Assembly (NCBI GenBank): GCA_022494885.1
Contig: JAGVSM010000197.1
Span: forward strand, 62,001-126,000
Length of the DNA stretch: 64,000 nucleotides
Direction: 5' to 3'
Source of the DNA: Micrasema longulum
Lineage: Eukaryota > Arthropoda > Insecta > Trichoptera > Brachycentridae
The translations under genes and the position numbers were made by a program. Positions 20,560-32,150 of the stretch are shown one piece after another. The notes beneath the pieces were generated by a model that did no database searches, was not told where the DNA came from, and was given only the letters and a program-made list of their open reading frames with translations. How positions within the stretch are numbered: position 1 is the first letter of the stretch; every line of letters starts with the position of its first letter.

Positions 20560-21190
20560 AAATCTTGAGCGTTACTTTAACCTTGCCATTGTTAAAAAAA
20601 AATGAAAATCCGAATCCAATTTATTTTTCTGAATAAAAAACCACTTTTCAATTAAATACCATTTTTCAGTTAATTGAAATAGTGGTCCAATAAAACGTGA
20701 TATATTGTATGCGTTAGGGTAGTCATTACATACACCAACTGCTTTATTGTTTAATCAATTTATGGACATGTTCTATTAGAGGGGATGAAAAACGAACATG
20801 TAAAGCATTCAACGAAATTCGCCAAACCAGAAAAAAATATTAAGCGGTGGTTTTTCCTGAAAGATTAATTTCATGAACGCGAAATTAAAACTGAAACACG
20901 CCTGAATTTCAGCATAGAATTTTCATTGTTCGTGAAAAATGATATTTTTAATGAGTATTTTATAATTGTTGTTTTTTAAAACGTTTTCATTTATTAAAAA
21001 AAAAAACAAACGCGTAGATAAAAAATACGTTTTTGGAGGAAATGTGGTGGCAGTAAAATTCACCTGAAAAAAGTTTTTTAAGACATGATAATGCTTAGCT
21101 AAAGCCGAAAAAATCAAGGTTTTACTGTCTTGTTTTCCAAACTCCAAAACCTAACCGATTTTTATTTGAGGAAAAGTATAGAAATGAAAT
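20560..21190. other. No recognised gene
   Basis: AT-rich. 21120-21190 (TTTTCCAAACTCCAAAACCTAACCGATTTTT..) loosely matches 54180-54285; otherwise nothing seen. Confidence 0.3.
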
Positions 21191-21319
21191 TTTCTGTGTT
21201 GAGAAAGACGTGGCATAACCAAATCCAATAAATACTTGAAAGCTGGACATTATTGAAGCCGGAATAAACGGCGCGCGTGCATGAGAAGATGTATGAATGT
21301 AGAGGAAGCGAGATCTGTA

Positions 21320-22465
21320 CCCAATACTGTTCATCATCTTTGTTAATGATATAATGGATGTATTTGATGATGTGGAAATATTGCTGTTTGCCGATGACAT
21401 GAAGATTTTTAAAGTTATTAATTCCGTAAATGATTGTGTGACTCTGCAACGTAGTTTAGATAAAATGTTCCAGAGGTGCTCCACCAATAAACTACAATTA
21501 AATATAAAAAAATGCCACATAATTAGATTTTTTGGAATAAAAAACCCAATTTCATTTCATTATTTGATGGGTAATATGCAATTAGGCTCAACTTCTGAGG
21601 TGCGCGACCTGGGTATCGTTTTTGATCAAAAATTATCCTTTATTAGGCACATAAATAATATAACTAGTAAATCTCTAAAAATGTTAGGCTTCATGTTACG
21701 TGTGACTAAGGAATTCAAAAACATTGGCACTTTGAAGTTGATGTATCTTTCATTAGTGAAAAGCCAGTTACAGTATAACTCTACAATATGGACTCCTTAC
21801 TACAACTGTCACCAGAATTCTCTTGAAAGAGTCCAAAAAAAATTCTTACAGTGTATAAATTTTAAACTTAGAATCAGTCATGAATTTTTAAATTACGATT
21901 TTTTACTAAAAATATTAAATTTGTTAAAACTTAACGAAAGAAGAAAAATTATAGACCTTTTAAATTTATTCAAAATTGTAAATTCAAAATGGGATTGCCC
22001 TGAACTATTATCTCTCATCAACTTCAGGGTGCCTGGAAGAATGACTAGACAGGTGCCACCGTTTTGTATCAACAATTCACGGACAGTGTATACTTGTAAT
22101 GCCGTATTAAATAGACTTCATGAACTCGGCAATAGTTATTCCCACGAATCTGATATATTTAGTGTAGGGTATTGTTCCTGTAGAACAAACCTTTAGTTTT
22201 TTTTCAAATATTGTGAATGGTAATTATATTTATTTATTCATGCATTTCATTTACAATTTTTTGTTCACTTTGCCTAGCTGTGTGAAACAGTACTTATGAT
22301 TTTCTTGTTGTTTTACTTTAGAATGTTTTATTATTTAAACTTTCTACTGAATATGCTGTATAATTTTTAGGTTAATTTTTTAAATATATATCTTGTATGT
22401 TAATATTATTAATGTTTGTAAAAGGCAGATTTGCCGTTTATGTTTATAAAATAAAATATAAAATA
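21320..22465 (+). mobile_element. Jockey-group LINE, 5'-truncated, inserted in RTE copy
   Basis: Contains RT from just before motif C to the end, then a 3' UTR to AAAAGGCAGATTTGCCGTTTATG..ATAAAATAAAA. A sister copy is at 31510-32150 (minus). Confidence 0.82.
21323..22196 (+). pseudogene. LINE reverse transcriptase, palm C-motif to C-terminus
   Basis: Open frame without internal stops: LFIIFVNDIMDVFDD, then the catalytic LLFADDMKIF (motif C) at about residue 23, TSEVRDLGVIFDQKLSF, KSLKMLGFMLRVTKEFKN, YLSLVKSQLQYNSTIWTPYY, RVQKKFLQCINF, LLSLINFRVPGRMTRQ and SDIFS. Motifs A and B and the endonuclease are missing, so this is a truncated copy. The stop at 22194-22196 is about 11 codons early compared with the sister copy at 31839 (which reads on to FFKNGEW). 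It is the best preserved Jockey-type RT segment in the window. Confidence 0.85.
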
Positions 22466-22499
22466 CCCTACGTACGGGGAAACGGCGTGGTGGTTTGTT

Positions 22500-22838
22500 T
22501 GTTTTGTTTATTTTTAAAAACTGAATAAAGAAGGGGCTTTTTAGACGTTATCGGGCAAATATTTTTTAAGCTCAAGTTACCTTAGGTAACCTCAAATTGC
22601 CACGCAGTAAATCGAGGGAGCTTTTTCACACATATTGTTGATAAAAGGCTTCGGAGTTAAGAAATTAAGAAATGATGATGATAATAATCCAATCTTATGT
22701 TATAACTAATGTAAGTCAATATAAATATACAACCACTTATCGACTTTTTAGTCTACCGGTTTCGAGACCCGTCTCTAAAATTTATCAATACCTTAAATGA
22801 AAAAACAAAAATCCTTTGAGATTTAATAATTTACTAAC
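22500..22838. other. Unassigned; palindrome and a shared repeat block
   Basis: Contains GTTACCTTAGGTAAC (near 22575). 22725-22800 (ACAACCACTTA..GACTTTTTAGTCTACCGG..TTCGAGAC) matches 28455-28510. Confidence 0.4.
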
Positions 22839-22839
22839 T

Positions 22840-23215
22840 GGTGAAAGAAGATGTAGTTGGTGAAAAGGTTCAGCCGGATGAATCTCACCAACATGATAAA
22901 GGTTTCGATTCTTTTACTTCATAAAAGTCAACTGATGGAAGAGTTGTGGATGCCATGAGTTGTGCATGGAAGAAACGTGGATGTTTTAACATCGACAAAA
23001 TTAAGATTGTGATAGTGTGTAAAGTGGCCAACTTAATCCAGTCAATGACAGGTCAAAAGCCCTGTAAATAACTAGATTTCCATAGTTCTTTTTAAAAATG
23101 TTTTCCCTCGCAGTTGCTACAAATTAAGACCTGGATAATTCCTTAGGGAATAGATACAGCCTGTTTCCAAACATTTGGACATAATCAAAACATTGTTGGT
23201 CAGTTTTCTTATATT
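22840..23215 (-). repeat. FB repeat copy 7
   Basis: On minus: flank with GTCCAAATGTTTGGAAACAG, core with AGGGCTTTTGACCTGTCATT, tail GAAACCTTTATCATGTTGGT and GATTCATCCGGCTGAACC. Near full-length but diverged. Confidence 0.7.
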
Positions 23216-23356
23216 ATGCTCACTATACGTTCATTTCCTTTCCTAAAAGTAAGAATCCTATAATTTTTAACTATTTCTTGAATTACGCAACAATTTAAAG
23301 AGTTGATTTCATTAGGGATCTTGGCGTAATTTTTGATGATAAACTTACATTTCGCA

Positions 23357-23708
23357 CCCCCAGTTTTAGACTATGACCAGTCAAAAAACTGAGATTTTGA
23401 GTTAATAATGTAGAAGTATTGATAATATGATAAACTACCTGCTCAAAAACTCTAATCTAATCACAAGTCTAAATGTACAGTTCTCAATTTAATAACACAA
23501 AATATAGTCTTGAATTTTCTTAAATCATATTGTGTGATATTTCAAGACTATGATATTTTGAGTTGCTATAGTCTTGAATCAGAAAAAAAACATTTTTATT
23601 AATTTTAGTCTATTACATTTTGAATTATCATAGTTTAAGAACAGACAAATGACTAAATTTTGAGTTTTGGTACCACATTAAATTTGCTAGTTTTGAATAA
23701 AAAAATAA
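23357..23708 (+). repeat. MITE-like repeat D, copy 1
   Basis: Starts CGCACCCCCAGTTTTAGACT; the complement of this end occurs at 25170-25208 and 25745-25782. Contains an 11-bp perfect stem ATAGTCTTGAA/TTCAAGACTAT (23504-23514, 23541-23551). Confidence 0.55.
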
Positions 23709-23870
23709 ATTAGCAATGCTTACATTGAGCTACCAGGATTAACTGAACAAAAAAAGACAGATCTTTTCAGCCTATGTAAGAAAAATTTGATTCCTAAAAA
23801 TAATAATTTAAAAGTCGTTAATACCGCTCGAAGAGAAAATCCATCGTTTTATGAAGAAAACGATGATTGA
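23709..23870 (+). pseudogene. Short protein-like ORF, possible transposase C-terminus
   Basis: A 53-codon frame between stops, with YIELPGLTEQKKTDLFSLCK and KNLIPKNNNLKVVN; the pattern LPGLT..KK.DL.SLCK...IP is reminiscent of the C-termini of some cut-and-paste transposon proteins. No start codon in good context. I cannot name the family; it may be the coding remnant of the transposon that supplies repeat D. Confidence 0.3.
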
Positions 23871-24074
23871 AATTATTCCAATTGATTTTTTGAATTTGCA
23901 CCTATAAACCTTTGAAATTTTGCAAGAGACTTTGAAAGTCCTTATTATTTTTTTCAGTTACATTAATAAACTATTAAAATTTGTTGACATTGTTTCTGTT
24001 TTTTTTTTGTTTTTATGGGTTATTTTTACCAAAAATAAAAATAAAATGTTTAAAATTAATGTTAGTTTATTGTC

Positions 24075-24365
24075 AACAATATTTTGAGTTTGTCCAAATT
24101 TTTGTTGACAAGGACTGAATTCAACTCCCTGGGGAGCTGTTTATATTAAAATATTACAACAGAGATGAAGAACATTTAAGAGAAGGTAATATAATAACTT
24201 CACAAACATCAATTGATGAAAAAATTGAAGGAATATTGATGTTCAAATATGGGCAGAATGGTGAATGTTACAGCCATTGACAGGTCATAAGCCCTGTAGA
24301 TGCTTAGACTTCCAAATTTCCTTATTTAATGTATTCTCCATCCCTGTTGTAATTTGTTAATATTG
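24075..24365 (+). repeat. FB repeat copy 8, core reversed
   Basis: Outer flank forward (GTCCAAATTTTTGTTGACAA, CTCCCTGGGGAGCTG), inverted-repeat box, then the core in reverse (AACTTCACAAACATC...GCCCTGTAGATGC) and a degraded right box. Confidence 0.75.
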
Positions 24366-24609
24366 AAAAGATTTCAAGTGAGGCGCTAAGTATGTTGGAT
24401 TTATTTGTAGGGTAACTAACCAATTAAAATATATCACACCATTTAAGTCACTTTATTGCGCCCTGGTTAGAAGTCGTTTAAAATATATTTCTCCAGTCTG
24501 GTCACTGGTCACCCCATTATCATGTACATTCTGATTCACTCGAGCCCATCCAGAAGAAATTTCTAAAATATGTTAATTTTAAACTACATAACTACAGTTG
24601 AAGCTGTTA

Positions 24610-24860
24610 CCTTCTCTTAAATGATCTTCATCTCTGTTGTAATATGTTTATATAATTGATAAGATCAAGAAAGGGTCTCAAATAAATGAAAGAATTAAAG
24701 AAATCTGGATGTTCAAACATAGGCAAAATGGTGAATGTTACACAGTGTGTAAAGTAGCCATCTAAACCAGCCATTGACAGGTCATAAACCCCGTAGATGC
24801 CTAGACTTCTATATTACCTTCTCTTAAATGTTCTTCATCTCTGTTGTAATGTGTTAATTA
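24610..24860 (-). repeat. FB repeat copy 9
   Basis: Reverse core with GTGAATGTTACACAGTGTGT and right box TTCTCTTAAATGTTCTTCAT at 24821-24840. Confidence 0.7.
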
Positions 24861-25866
24861 GATTATTATTTTGTACCATATCTTAAAGAAAAATTATCTC
24901 ATTTCCTACTTTTGTTAGTGCAATAATAATGTACATGATGAGTTAACTCAAAATCTTGATTAAAATATTTTAATGGTCTAGTTTTAGAGTATGATATTTC
25001 AAAAACACGACTATGCACACAATTTCCTTATAACATTATATTTTTTAAAACATTGCATTTTAAAATACAAATCCTGACAAACAAATTATAAAAAACCACG
25101 GTTAACTAAACACATTTTTTGATTTCTTTCGGAGAAATGAAACTTTAAATTCAATTATCTCAGAATGCTATTTTTTGACTTGTCATAGTCTAAAACTAGG
25201 GGTGCGATTTATCAAACATATTGAGCAACAAGCTCTTTAACTTCACTAAAATCAACAAATTGAAGAATCAAAAAAATATCGATGTTTAAACACAGGCAAA
25301 ATGGTGAATGTTACACAGTGTGTAAAGTAGCCATCTAAACCAGCCATTGACAGATCATAAGCCCTGTAGATGCCTAGACTTCTATATTACCTTCTCTTAA
25401 ATGTTCTTCATCTCTGTTGTAATGTGTTAATAAGATTATTATTTTGCACCATATCTTAAAGAAAAATTATCTCATTTCCTACTTTTGTTAGTGCAATAAT
25501 AATGTACATGATGAGTTAACTCAAAATCTTGATTAAAATATTTTAATGGTCTAGTTTTAGAGTATGATATTTCAAAAACACGACTATAAACACAATCTCC
25601 TTATAATATTTTATTTTTTAAAACATTGCATTTTAAAATACAAATCCTGACAAACAAATTACAAACAACCGCGGTTAACTGAACACATTCTTTGATTTCT
25701 TTCGGAGAAATGAAACTTTAAATTCAATTATCTCAGAATGCTATTTTTTGACTTGTCATAGTCTAAAACTAGGGGTGCGATTTATCAAACATATTGAGCA
25801 ACAAGCTCTTTAACTTCACTAAAATCAACAAATGGAAGAATTTAAAAAATATAGATGTTTAAACGT
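24721..25866. repeat. Direct duplication, 573-bp period
   Basis: 24721 and 25294 begin the same sequence (AGGCAAAATGGTGAATGTTA) and stay nearly identical for 573 bp; a third start occurs at 25867. Each unit is half an FB element plus a reversed repeat D. Confidence 0.85.
25230..25435 (-). repeat. FB repeat copy 10 (second unit of duplication)
   Basis: Same content as copy 9, a few differences. Confidence 0.7.
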
Positions 25867-26010
25867 AGGCAAAATGGTGAATGTTACACAGTGTATAAAG
25901 TGGCCATTTAAACCAGCCAATAACAGGTCATAAGCCCTGTAAATGCTTAGACTTCCAAATTTCCTTATTTAATGTATTCTCCATCCCCGTTGTAATTTGT
26001 TAATATTGAA
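25850..26010 (-). repeat. FB repeat copy 11 (third start of duplication)
   Basis: After the core it switches to the sequence found downstream of copy 8 (TTCCTTATTTAATGTATTCT), returning to the LINE at 26010. Confidence 0.65.
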
Positions 26011-26812
26011 AAGATTTCAAGTGAGGCGCTAAGTATGTTGGGATTTATTTGTAGGGTTACTAAAAAATTAAAAAATATCAAACAGATCAAGTCACTTTAT
26101 TGCGCCCTGGTTAGAAGTCGTTCAGAATATATTTTTCCAGTCTGGTCGCTGGTTGCCCCATTATCGTGTACATTCTGATTCACTCGAGCGCGTCCACAAG
26201 AAATTTCCAAAATATATGAATTTCAACAACTTATTCCAGCTGCCTTATTTCATTAAAATCTATTGTTATCTTCAGCAAATCTTTTAAAACTTTCCGATAG
26301 AAGAATCCTAACTGATTTAATATTACTTTATAAAGTGATCAATTCATACATCGACTGTCCAGATTTGCTGGAGTTGGTGTGTTTCCGTGTACCTGGTCGA
26401 CATACCCGCCACAGATCTCCTTTTTGTTCTGCAACTTCTAGGACCAACTATCTCATGCACTCGCCTATCCCTAGGCTCCACAGATATGGTAATCAGTATG
26501 AGGCAAGTCTGATGCTTTGGTTCTGGACTTGATAGTTATAAAACAAGTCTGATTCCTTTTTTTCTATCGCAATATAATTTTTAAACTTTTCTTTATATTT
26601 AATAATGTTTTCCCTTTTTGCTTTTTCATACGTATGTATTTATTTCGTTTAAATTTTTGGTTGCTTATGTGTATTTACCTACTTTTTACTATGGTTATAG
26701 TTATGCAATTTTATCACTTTTTGTTATGTATTTATAAATGTTTTGTTTTTTTAAATATTTATATTAAATACATGTTAAAGGCAATTGATGCCGTAAAAAT
26801 AAATGAATGATA

Positions 26813-27600
26813 TATTTAATTATAAAATGTCGTGTTATTCAAAGTTGACGTGAGTTCTTAAGAAGTGTTTTATAAAGATATATAAACTTAATTAAGGGTA
26901 AAGAAATAAATTGTATCCATGGATGTGCATGGATGTTTTTTTGTAGTATTAAAAATAAAATAATGAATACAACGTTAATGAAAAGCAGTTTAATATAGCA
27001 TATCGGGGGCAATAAAGCTATGATTATTATAGACTCTCAACAAATTGTGCAAGTGTCCAGGAAGCGTTAAAATAAATAGGGGAGAAATGTATAAATTTGA
27101 AGCAGCGTGATAAATAAATAAGTTTAGCCAGGAAGAGGGTGTTATTTCATGGATCTTATATTAAATACTTTAAAAATGATTTCATTAAACTTCTTTATTT
27201 CCTATAAACATGTTCAAATAATACAAATATCGTAGTAAACTTTACAGACAGAGCCGAAAACTTACCAGCATCAACAAATTAAAATCTCGCAACACTAATA
27301 TGCATTAAGATATATCCTTAAAGTATGTCATATAGTTTCTATTAGTAATTTAAATGCAAAACACAAAATTGGCAAAGACACGTTCGCAGTGATGATTTCA
27401 GTTTAAGCATTCTAATTATAAATCTGTGAATGTAAATCGATTCGAAAGCAATTCAATACTGGCATATTTGATTGGTGTATTTTCACAAGGCGATGATGGA
27501 ATTAAGTTGTTAGTCTGTTGTGAGTAACAATTCACTAAAGGTTGTTGACGCTTTGCAAATTATCTTCAGCGCGAATCGCTCAGAAGGAAGACGGTGTTTT
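26813..27600. other. Unique-looking noncoding DNA
   Basis: No repeat shared within the window and no long frame; may be ancestral host sequence. Confidence 0.35.
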
Positions 27601-28393
27601 CCCAACTATATTTAAGGGATGTTGCGTCAATTTTATAGTGCCATGCTCCTTAAAATATTTTTACCAACAATATTGATTTAAATAAAAATTGATAATCTAA
27701 GCACTAAGTTTTTCACTATGTTTACATAAATAATTCTTCTGTACATGTGATGTCACTTAGCTCCTCCTAAACGCCTAAACCAATTTACGTGTGGTTTTTA
27801 GCAAAATGTAGATCTTTGCGCTGCGCGTGTTCGTAGATTAAAATTCTAATCCGTAAAAAAAAAATAGGAGCATAAATGTTTTATTCATCATCCTACCAGG
27901 GTTGCATTCAACGAGAATACGTAAATTAAAATATTGGGAATATGTTTTTTTTTCCACTTAAAGAAACTTTGAGTTTGAATGTCAACAAATAGCATTCGTT
28001 TTTTGTGGATCTTAATCAGATTCTTCCCTTAAATTCGTTTTAATTTTTACCCATTTACTTCTTTTGACTGGATTTTTGGTAATACTAAAATAATTTTAGT
28101 GACATTTATTACAGTTTTGGAAATTGCAATACTAGATAAATTGCACCCCTGCTGTCAGAATAGCAGAGTTTGCGAAAACAATTTTGAATTTGAAAAATAT
28201 TTATTTTTGGAACTCAACCATAAAAAAGTACTTAGGAACCTACTTAAATTAAATATTGGAATATGAGTTATTTTATTTGGGGTTCAATCATAAAAAAAAA
28301 TCTTGGTACCTCCTTATCAATAAAAATTCTTTTTCCAAGCTAATAGCAGGCAAGCCAACGTTCGGGCAGGACAAAGTTTGTCGGGTCCGCTGG
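27600..28393 (+). mobile_element. Helitron-like element with 3' hairpin and CTGG end
   Basis: Body boxes: GTGATGTCACTTAGCTCCTCC, ACGTGTGGTTTTTAGCAAAA, GCATTCAACGAGAATACG. 3' end: AAGCCAACGTTCGGGCAG, palindrome GACAAAGTTTGTC, then GGGTCCGCTGG at 28383-28393 followed by T. A hairpin ~10 nt before CTRR is the Helitron 3' signature. No Rep/helicase, so non-autonomous; the 5' end is not fixed. Confidence 0.5.
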
Positions 28394-28439
28394 TTTATTA
28401 TATATTTAAAAGGAAAATGTTTTTTTTTTGCTAAACGTC

Positions 28440-28525
28440 ATTACATATTCGTATACAACCACTTACAGACTTTTCTATGTCTACTGATTTCGAGACGTAC
28501 CCGTATCTTTGTCAGGACACCAATT
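28440..28525 (+). repeat. Dispersed repeat, paired with 22725-22800
   Basis: ATACAACCACTTACAGACTT and GATTTCGAGACGTACCCGT match that segment. Confidence 0.45.
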
Positions 28526-28744
28526 AAATCAACATGCATACCCCACTATACAACCTTAACCCTAATTTTTTGCACAAAAATATAAAACCAACATGCCATG
28601 CAGATTAGTAGCTAACCCTTACATGCACTGATAAGTATATGAAATTGTTTGATGTTGTGTGAGAAATAGTTAGGAATAGAGGGAGAAGATGAAGGGAGGG
28701 GCGTTAGTATAATAGTTTTTCTTATAAAGTAATCAATTTTATAC

Positions 28745-28935
28745 AAATAACAATATTATAGCCAATGACATGTCATAAGCCGTGTACATGCCTAGACTTG
28801 TATATCACCTTCTCTAAAATGTTGTTCGTCTCTGTTGTAATATGTTAATATCAACAACTCCCCAGGGAGTTGAATCCCGTCCTTGTCTACAAAAATTTGG
28901 ACAACCTCAAAACATTGTTGATGAATCCACCTGAT
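28745..28935 (-). repeat. FB repeat copy 12
   Basis: On minus: flank, CTCCCTGGGGAGTTG, box, forward core start GTCTAGGCATG; truncated in the core. Confidence 0.75.
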
Positions 28936-28979
28936 CCATGAATAAGTATTAAAAAAAAAAATTTAATAAAAATACTTTG

Positions 28980-29640
28980 CAAGAAAAACGCGACGCGTTT
29001 GGCTTTGATTGTTATGACGTCAAGATTTGTGATAATGTGCTAAATAAATTTCAATGACCAGGAACAAATAAACTTGAATCGTTACGTATTAGGGGCGTGG
29101 CTAATAGAATGACCGTTTTTGTGGAAATTAAAAATTGAAAATTTAAAAAATATTTTTCATGCAACTAAAAATTAGCGAAAAATATTTATTTTACTTGATA
29201 GTATTTCATAGACCTTTAATCCTTTAAGAATGTAAAAAATATTGATATGTCCCTATTCCGATCATTGATTTATAATACAGTATAGAGATAACACTCCATA
29301 CAAATCCGAGGTAAAAAGTTATCTCCAAAGATCAGGGATTGACCAGCGAATATAGCAAGTATCATCACGTCGACTTTGATAAACGAAACAAGTAATACAG
29401 TAAACAGCACGGACTGTTTACGTTGGTTAACTGTAAGTTCTATTCAGTATGTCTCTACTTTGTTTGTCATTTCGCTTTACGCCCGACTAACTGAGCAGTA
29501 CGGAGACGGGAGATAACTCACGAATTGTAACATGTTAATAAGACGTTTTTTGACACTAAAATAGCTTTTTGAAACAAGGTTACACCATCGCTTTTCCGGA
29601 TCAATTTGTGCAGTATCTTAGCGTACATATAGGCATTTTA
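28980..29640. other. No gene; short shared block
   Basis: 29062-29118 (GAATCGTTACGTATTAGG..GGCTAAT..GACCGTT) matches 49995-50040. Otherwise no features seen. Confidence 0.35.
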
Positions 29641-29785
29641 GTAATTGCGAGGAGAAAAGTATCTGGCGAACCCTAGCAGCAGTCCGTTCTATCAAACATA
29701 GACCAATTGTCCGCAGGTTGACGGAACATATTTCAAACGCTTGTGTTTACTCTAAATATATACTTCAATAATTCCGATGGTCATT
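29640..29785 (+). repeat. Dispersed repeat, partner of 1038-1185
   Basis: See partner; the match includes TCCGTTCTATCAAACATAGA and CCGCAGGTTGACGGAACATA. Confidence 0.6.
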
Positions 29786-30089
29786 GTTTTGACTTCCACA
29801 GTCATGACGTCATTTCCTCTCTTAAGTCAAGAAACAAGCAGTAACTCATAACGTATTGTAACAAACACAAAGCGAATGTAAGTTTTTTATTTTATTATTT
29901 TTATTTTTTATTTTTTATTATTAATAAAACATTCAAACATTTTTTTTTTATTATCAATAAAATTTTTAACAAAAAGTTCATATTATACTCCCAGGAGTTA
30001 TTAAAGAAACTCACTTGGAACCGTACGTAAGAAAAAAAACATTTTTTTGACAATAGATAATATCATACAATTTAATACATTTTTTTATT

Positions 30090-30245
30090 TATATCCCTAC
30101 AGAGATGAGGTAGAATTTTTCAAATTCAGGATTATGGATATTCGAGCGTTTACAGGGCTTATGACCTGTCATTGGCTGGGTTAAGTGGCCACTTTAAGTA
30201 CTACAACATTCCCCATTCCGCTTTTTAGCGAATATCCACACCAGG
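30090..30245 (+). repeat. FB repeat copy 13
   Basis: Box CTACAGAGATGAGGTAGAAT, then CAGGGCTTATGACCTGTCAT and AAGTGGCCACTTTAAGTA; diverged. Confidence 0.6.
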
Positions 30246-30489
30246 TAGCATTTTTGATTTTTGTATTTATGTTACGAATTGAGAAACCATCCACAAGCGA
30301 GTTGGAGCGCCATCTATGTATTGATATTGAAGTTAAGTATTTTAATTAAGCAATACATCCGAAATAAAAAGAAAACATTATTGTATAAGAAACATAAAAC
30401 ACCATCTTATATAAACTACATTCATAATTATCAATATCAAAAAGATTTCAGAAATTTTTCAATTTTTCAATTTCAATTTTTCGTGTCTT

Positions 30490-30915
30490 AGCTCATCAGG
30501 CAGTTAATTATATTCGGAATGGCCAATATTTTCCAAGGACCTACTGCCAAACTTTGTTGAGTGAAACTAAGACACACGAAGATTCCCTGAATAACGCGTA
30601 TTGTAATTATGAATATTATGACCAAATGTGTATTTTAAATTTGAGTGAGCAGAAAAGTTGATGACATTTAAAATAATATTGGTTATGTCATGCAGTGGCA
30701 TCACCTTGAAAGGAAGTATCTTTGTTTGTCGGTAGATATCCTTGACATGGGAATCCCGTTTAAGTCCAAGAATGTTTCTTAGAGCTCTGTTCTGAAGAAC
30801 TCGTATTTCCGAGATCTGATTTTTGCTGGCAAAACCCCATATGCATGATAAATAAGATAGGTGGGAATGAATCATAGCGTAGTAGACGGCATACAAAGCG
30901 GAATGAACAAAAAGT
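30490..30915 (-). mobile_element. LINE RT C-terminus fragment
   Basis: Minus frame from ~30900: AVYYAMIHSHLSYLSCIWGF, RVLQNRALRNILGL, HNYNTRYSGNLRVS; then after a stop, GSRSLENIGHSEYN.LPDELR in the next stretch. Confidence 0.78.
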
Positions 30916-31505
30916 TCTTAATAAATCGAAAATCACAACCACGCGCGCCGATCAATCAAATAACGTGAAATGCCGGTAAAAACGACAGTGCTATCTTGAG
31001 ACCAGTGCCAAAGGAAGGAAAACGTAATTGAACGTTCAAAATTGTCTTCGATCACGTTTCGGGAAAAGGCAGCCTTATTTTACAGCCCCAAAAGAATTAA
31101 CGAGACCCTTTGTGTCACGAATTTTTATATTTGTGGTGTGTGGGATTAGGGGAGTTGATATTCGAATTGGGGTAGAAAAGAAATGTTTTTTTTCATATTT
31201 TTATGAATAAAAATCAATTTGTGTGAAATCCTTGTACTATGGATCTTATGGACTCCAGGCGCAATATATCACTTTGTAGGTTCTTAAAAATGAAACATAA
31301 TTTTCTTCTTAATAACAACTGTACCTCAAAGCTGAAATGCTGGAAGTCTAATTTGGTAAATTGTTCAGGAGAGCGGTTTGAAGTTGTAAAACTGTTTCAA
31401 ATGTATCTCTCGAAGTAAAGGTTAAAAAATTGCTGTTTTTTGAATTTAAAGGCTTTTGATAAGAATATTCAAAAAAAAAACATTGAAAGTATGGACTATC
31501 AAATA
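30916..31505. other. No recognised gene
   Basis: Moderate GC around 30940-31110; frames are short. Nothing matched. Confidence 0.3.
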
Positions 31506-31509
31506 ACTA

Positions 31510-32150
31510 TGGGACTTTATTTTATATTATTTTATTAACATAAACGGCAAATCTGCCTTTTACAAATATTTATAATATTAACATATTTGGCTTACTATTT
31601 TTTATTTTTTTAAAAAACATGAATATTTAAAACAAGATTTATAAAAAAATCACACCAAAAATTATACAAGATTTATATTAAAAAAAATAACCTAAAAATT
31701 ATACAGCATATTCAGTAGAAAGTTGAAATAATAAAACATTATACAGTAAAACAACAAGAAAATCATAAGTACTGTTTCACACAGCTAGGCAAAGTGAACA
31801 AAAAATTGTAAATGAAATGCATGAATAAATAAATATAATTACCATTCACCATTTTTGAAAAAGTTCAAGAGGTTTGTTCTATAGGAATAATACCCTTTAC
31901 TAAATATATCAGATACGTGGGAATAACTATTGCCGAGTTCATGAAGTCTATTTAATACTGCATTACAAGTACACACTGTCCGTAAATTGTTGCTACAAAA
32001 CGATGGCACCTGTCTAGTCATTCTTCCAGGCACCCTGAAGTTGATGAGAGATAACAGTTCAGGGCAATCCCATATTGAATTTACAATTTTGATTAAATTT
32101 AAAAGGTCTATAATTTTTCTTCTATCGTTAAGTTTTAACAAATTCGATGT
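31510..32150 (-). mobile_element. LINE 3' end, sister of 21320-22465
   Basis: Minus 32141-31839 codes KLNDRRKIIDLLNLIKIVNS, LLSLINFRVPGRMTRQVPSF, SDIFSKGYYSYRTNLLNFFK; 3' UTR matches 22200-22460 to GGCAGATTTGCCGTTTATG. Confidence 0.85.

Larger units (their letters stand above)
21195..22500 (+). mobile_element. RTE-like LINE 3' end split by a LINE
   Basis: 21195-21319 holds the KTWHNQIQ..., RACMRRCMN-equivalent block up to GCGAGATCTGTA; 22466-22500 holds TACGGGGAAACGGCGTGGTGG and a TTTG-type tail. Compared with 5540-5610, roughly 40 bp is missing at the junction. Confidence 0.75.
23290..26812 (+). mobile_element. One LINE copy dispersed by later insertions
   Basis: RT pieces in order: 23315-23357 (RDLGVIFDDKLTF), 24368-24600 and duplicated 26010-26230 (SSEALSMLG, LYCALVRSR, SPVWSL), then 26250-26532 (LLKLSDRRILTDLILLYKVI, LLELVCFRVPGRHTRHRSPF, NYLMHSPIPRLHRYGNQY). 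The 3' UTR ends AAAGGCAATTGATGCCGTAAAAATAAATGAATG at 26773-26805. Everything between belongs to FB, MITE D and a segmental duplication. Confidence 0.7.
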
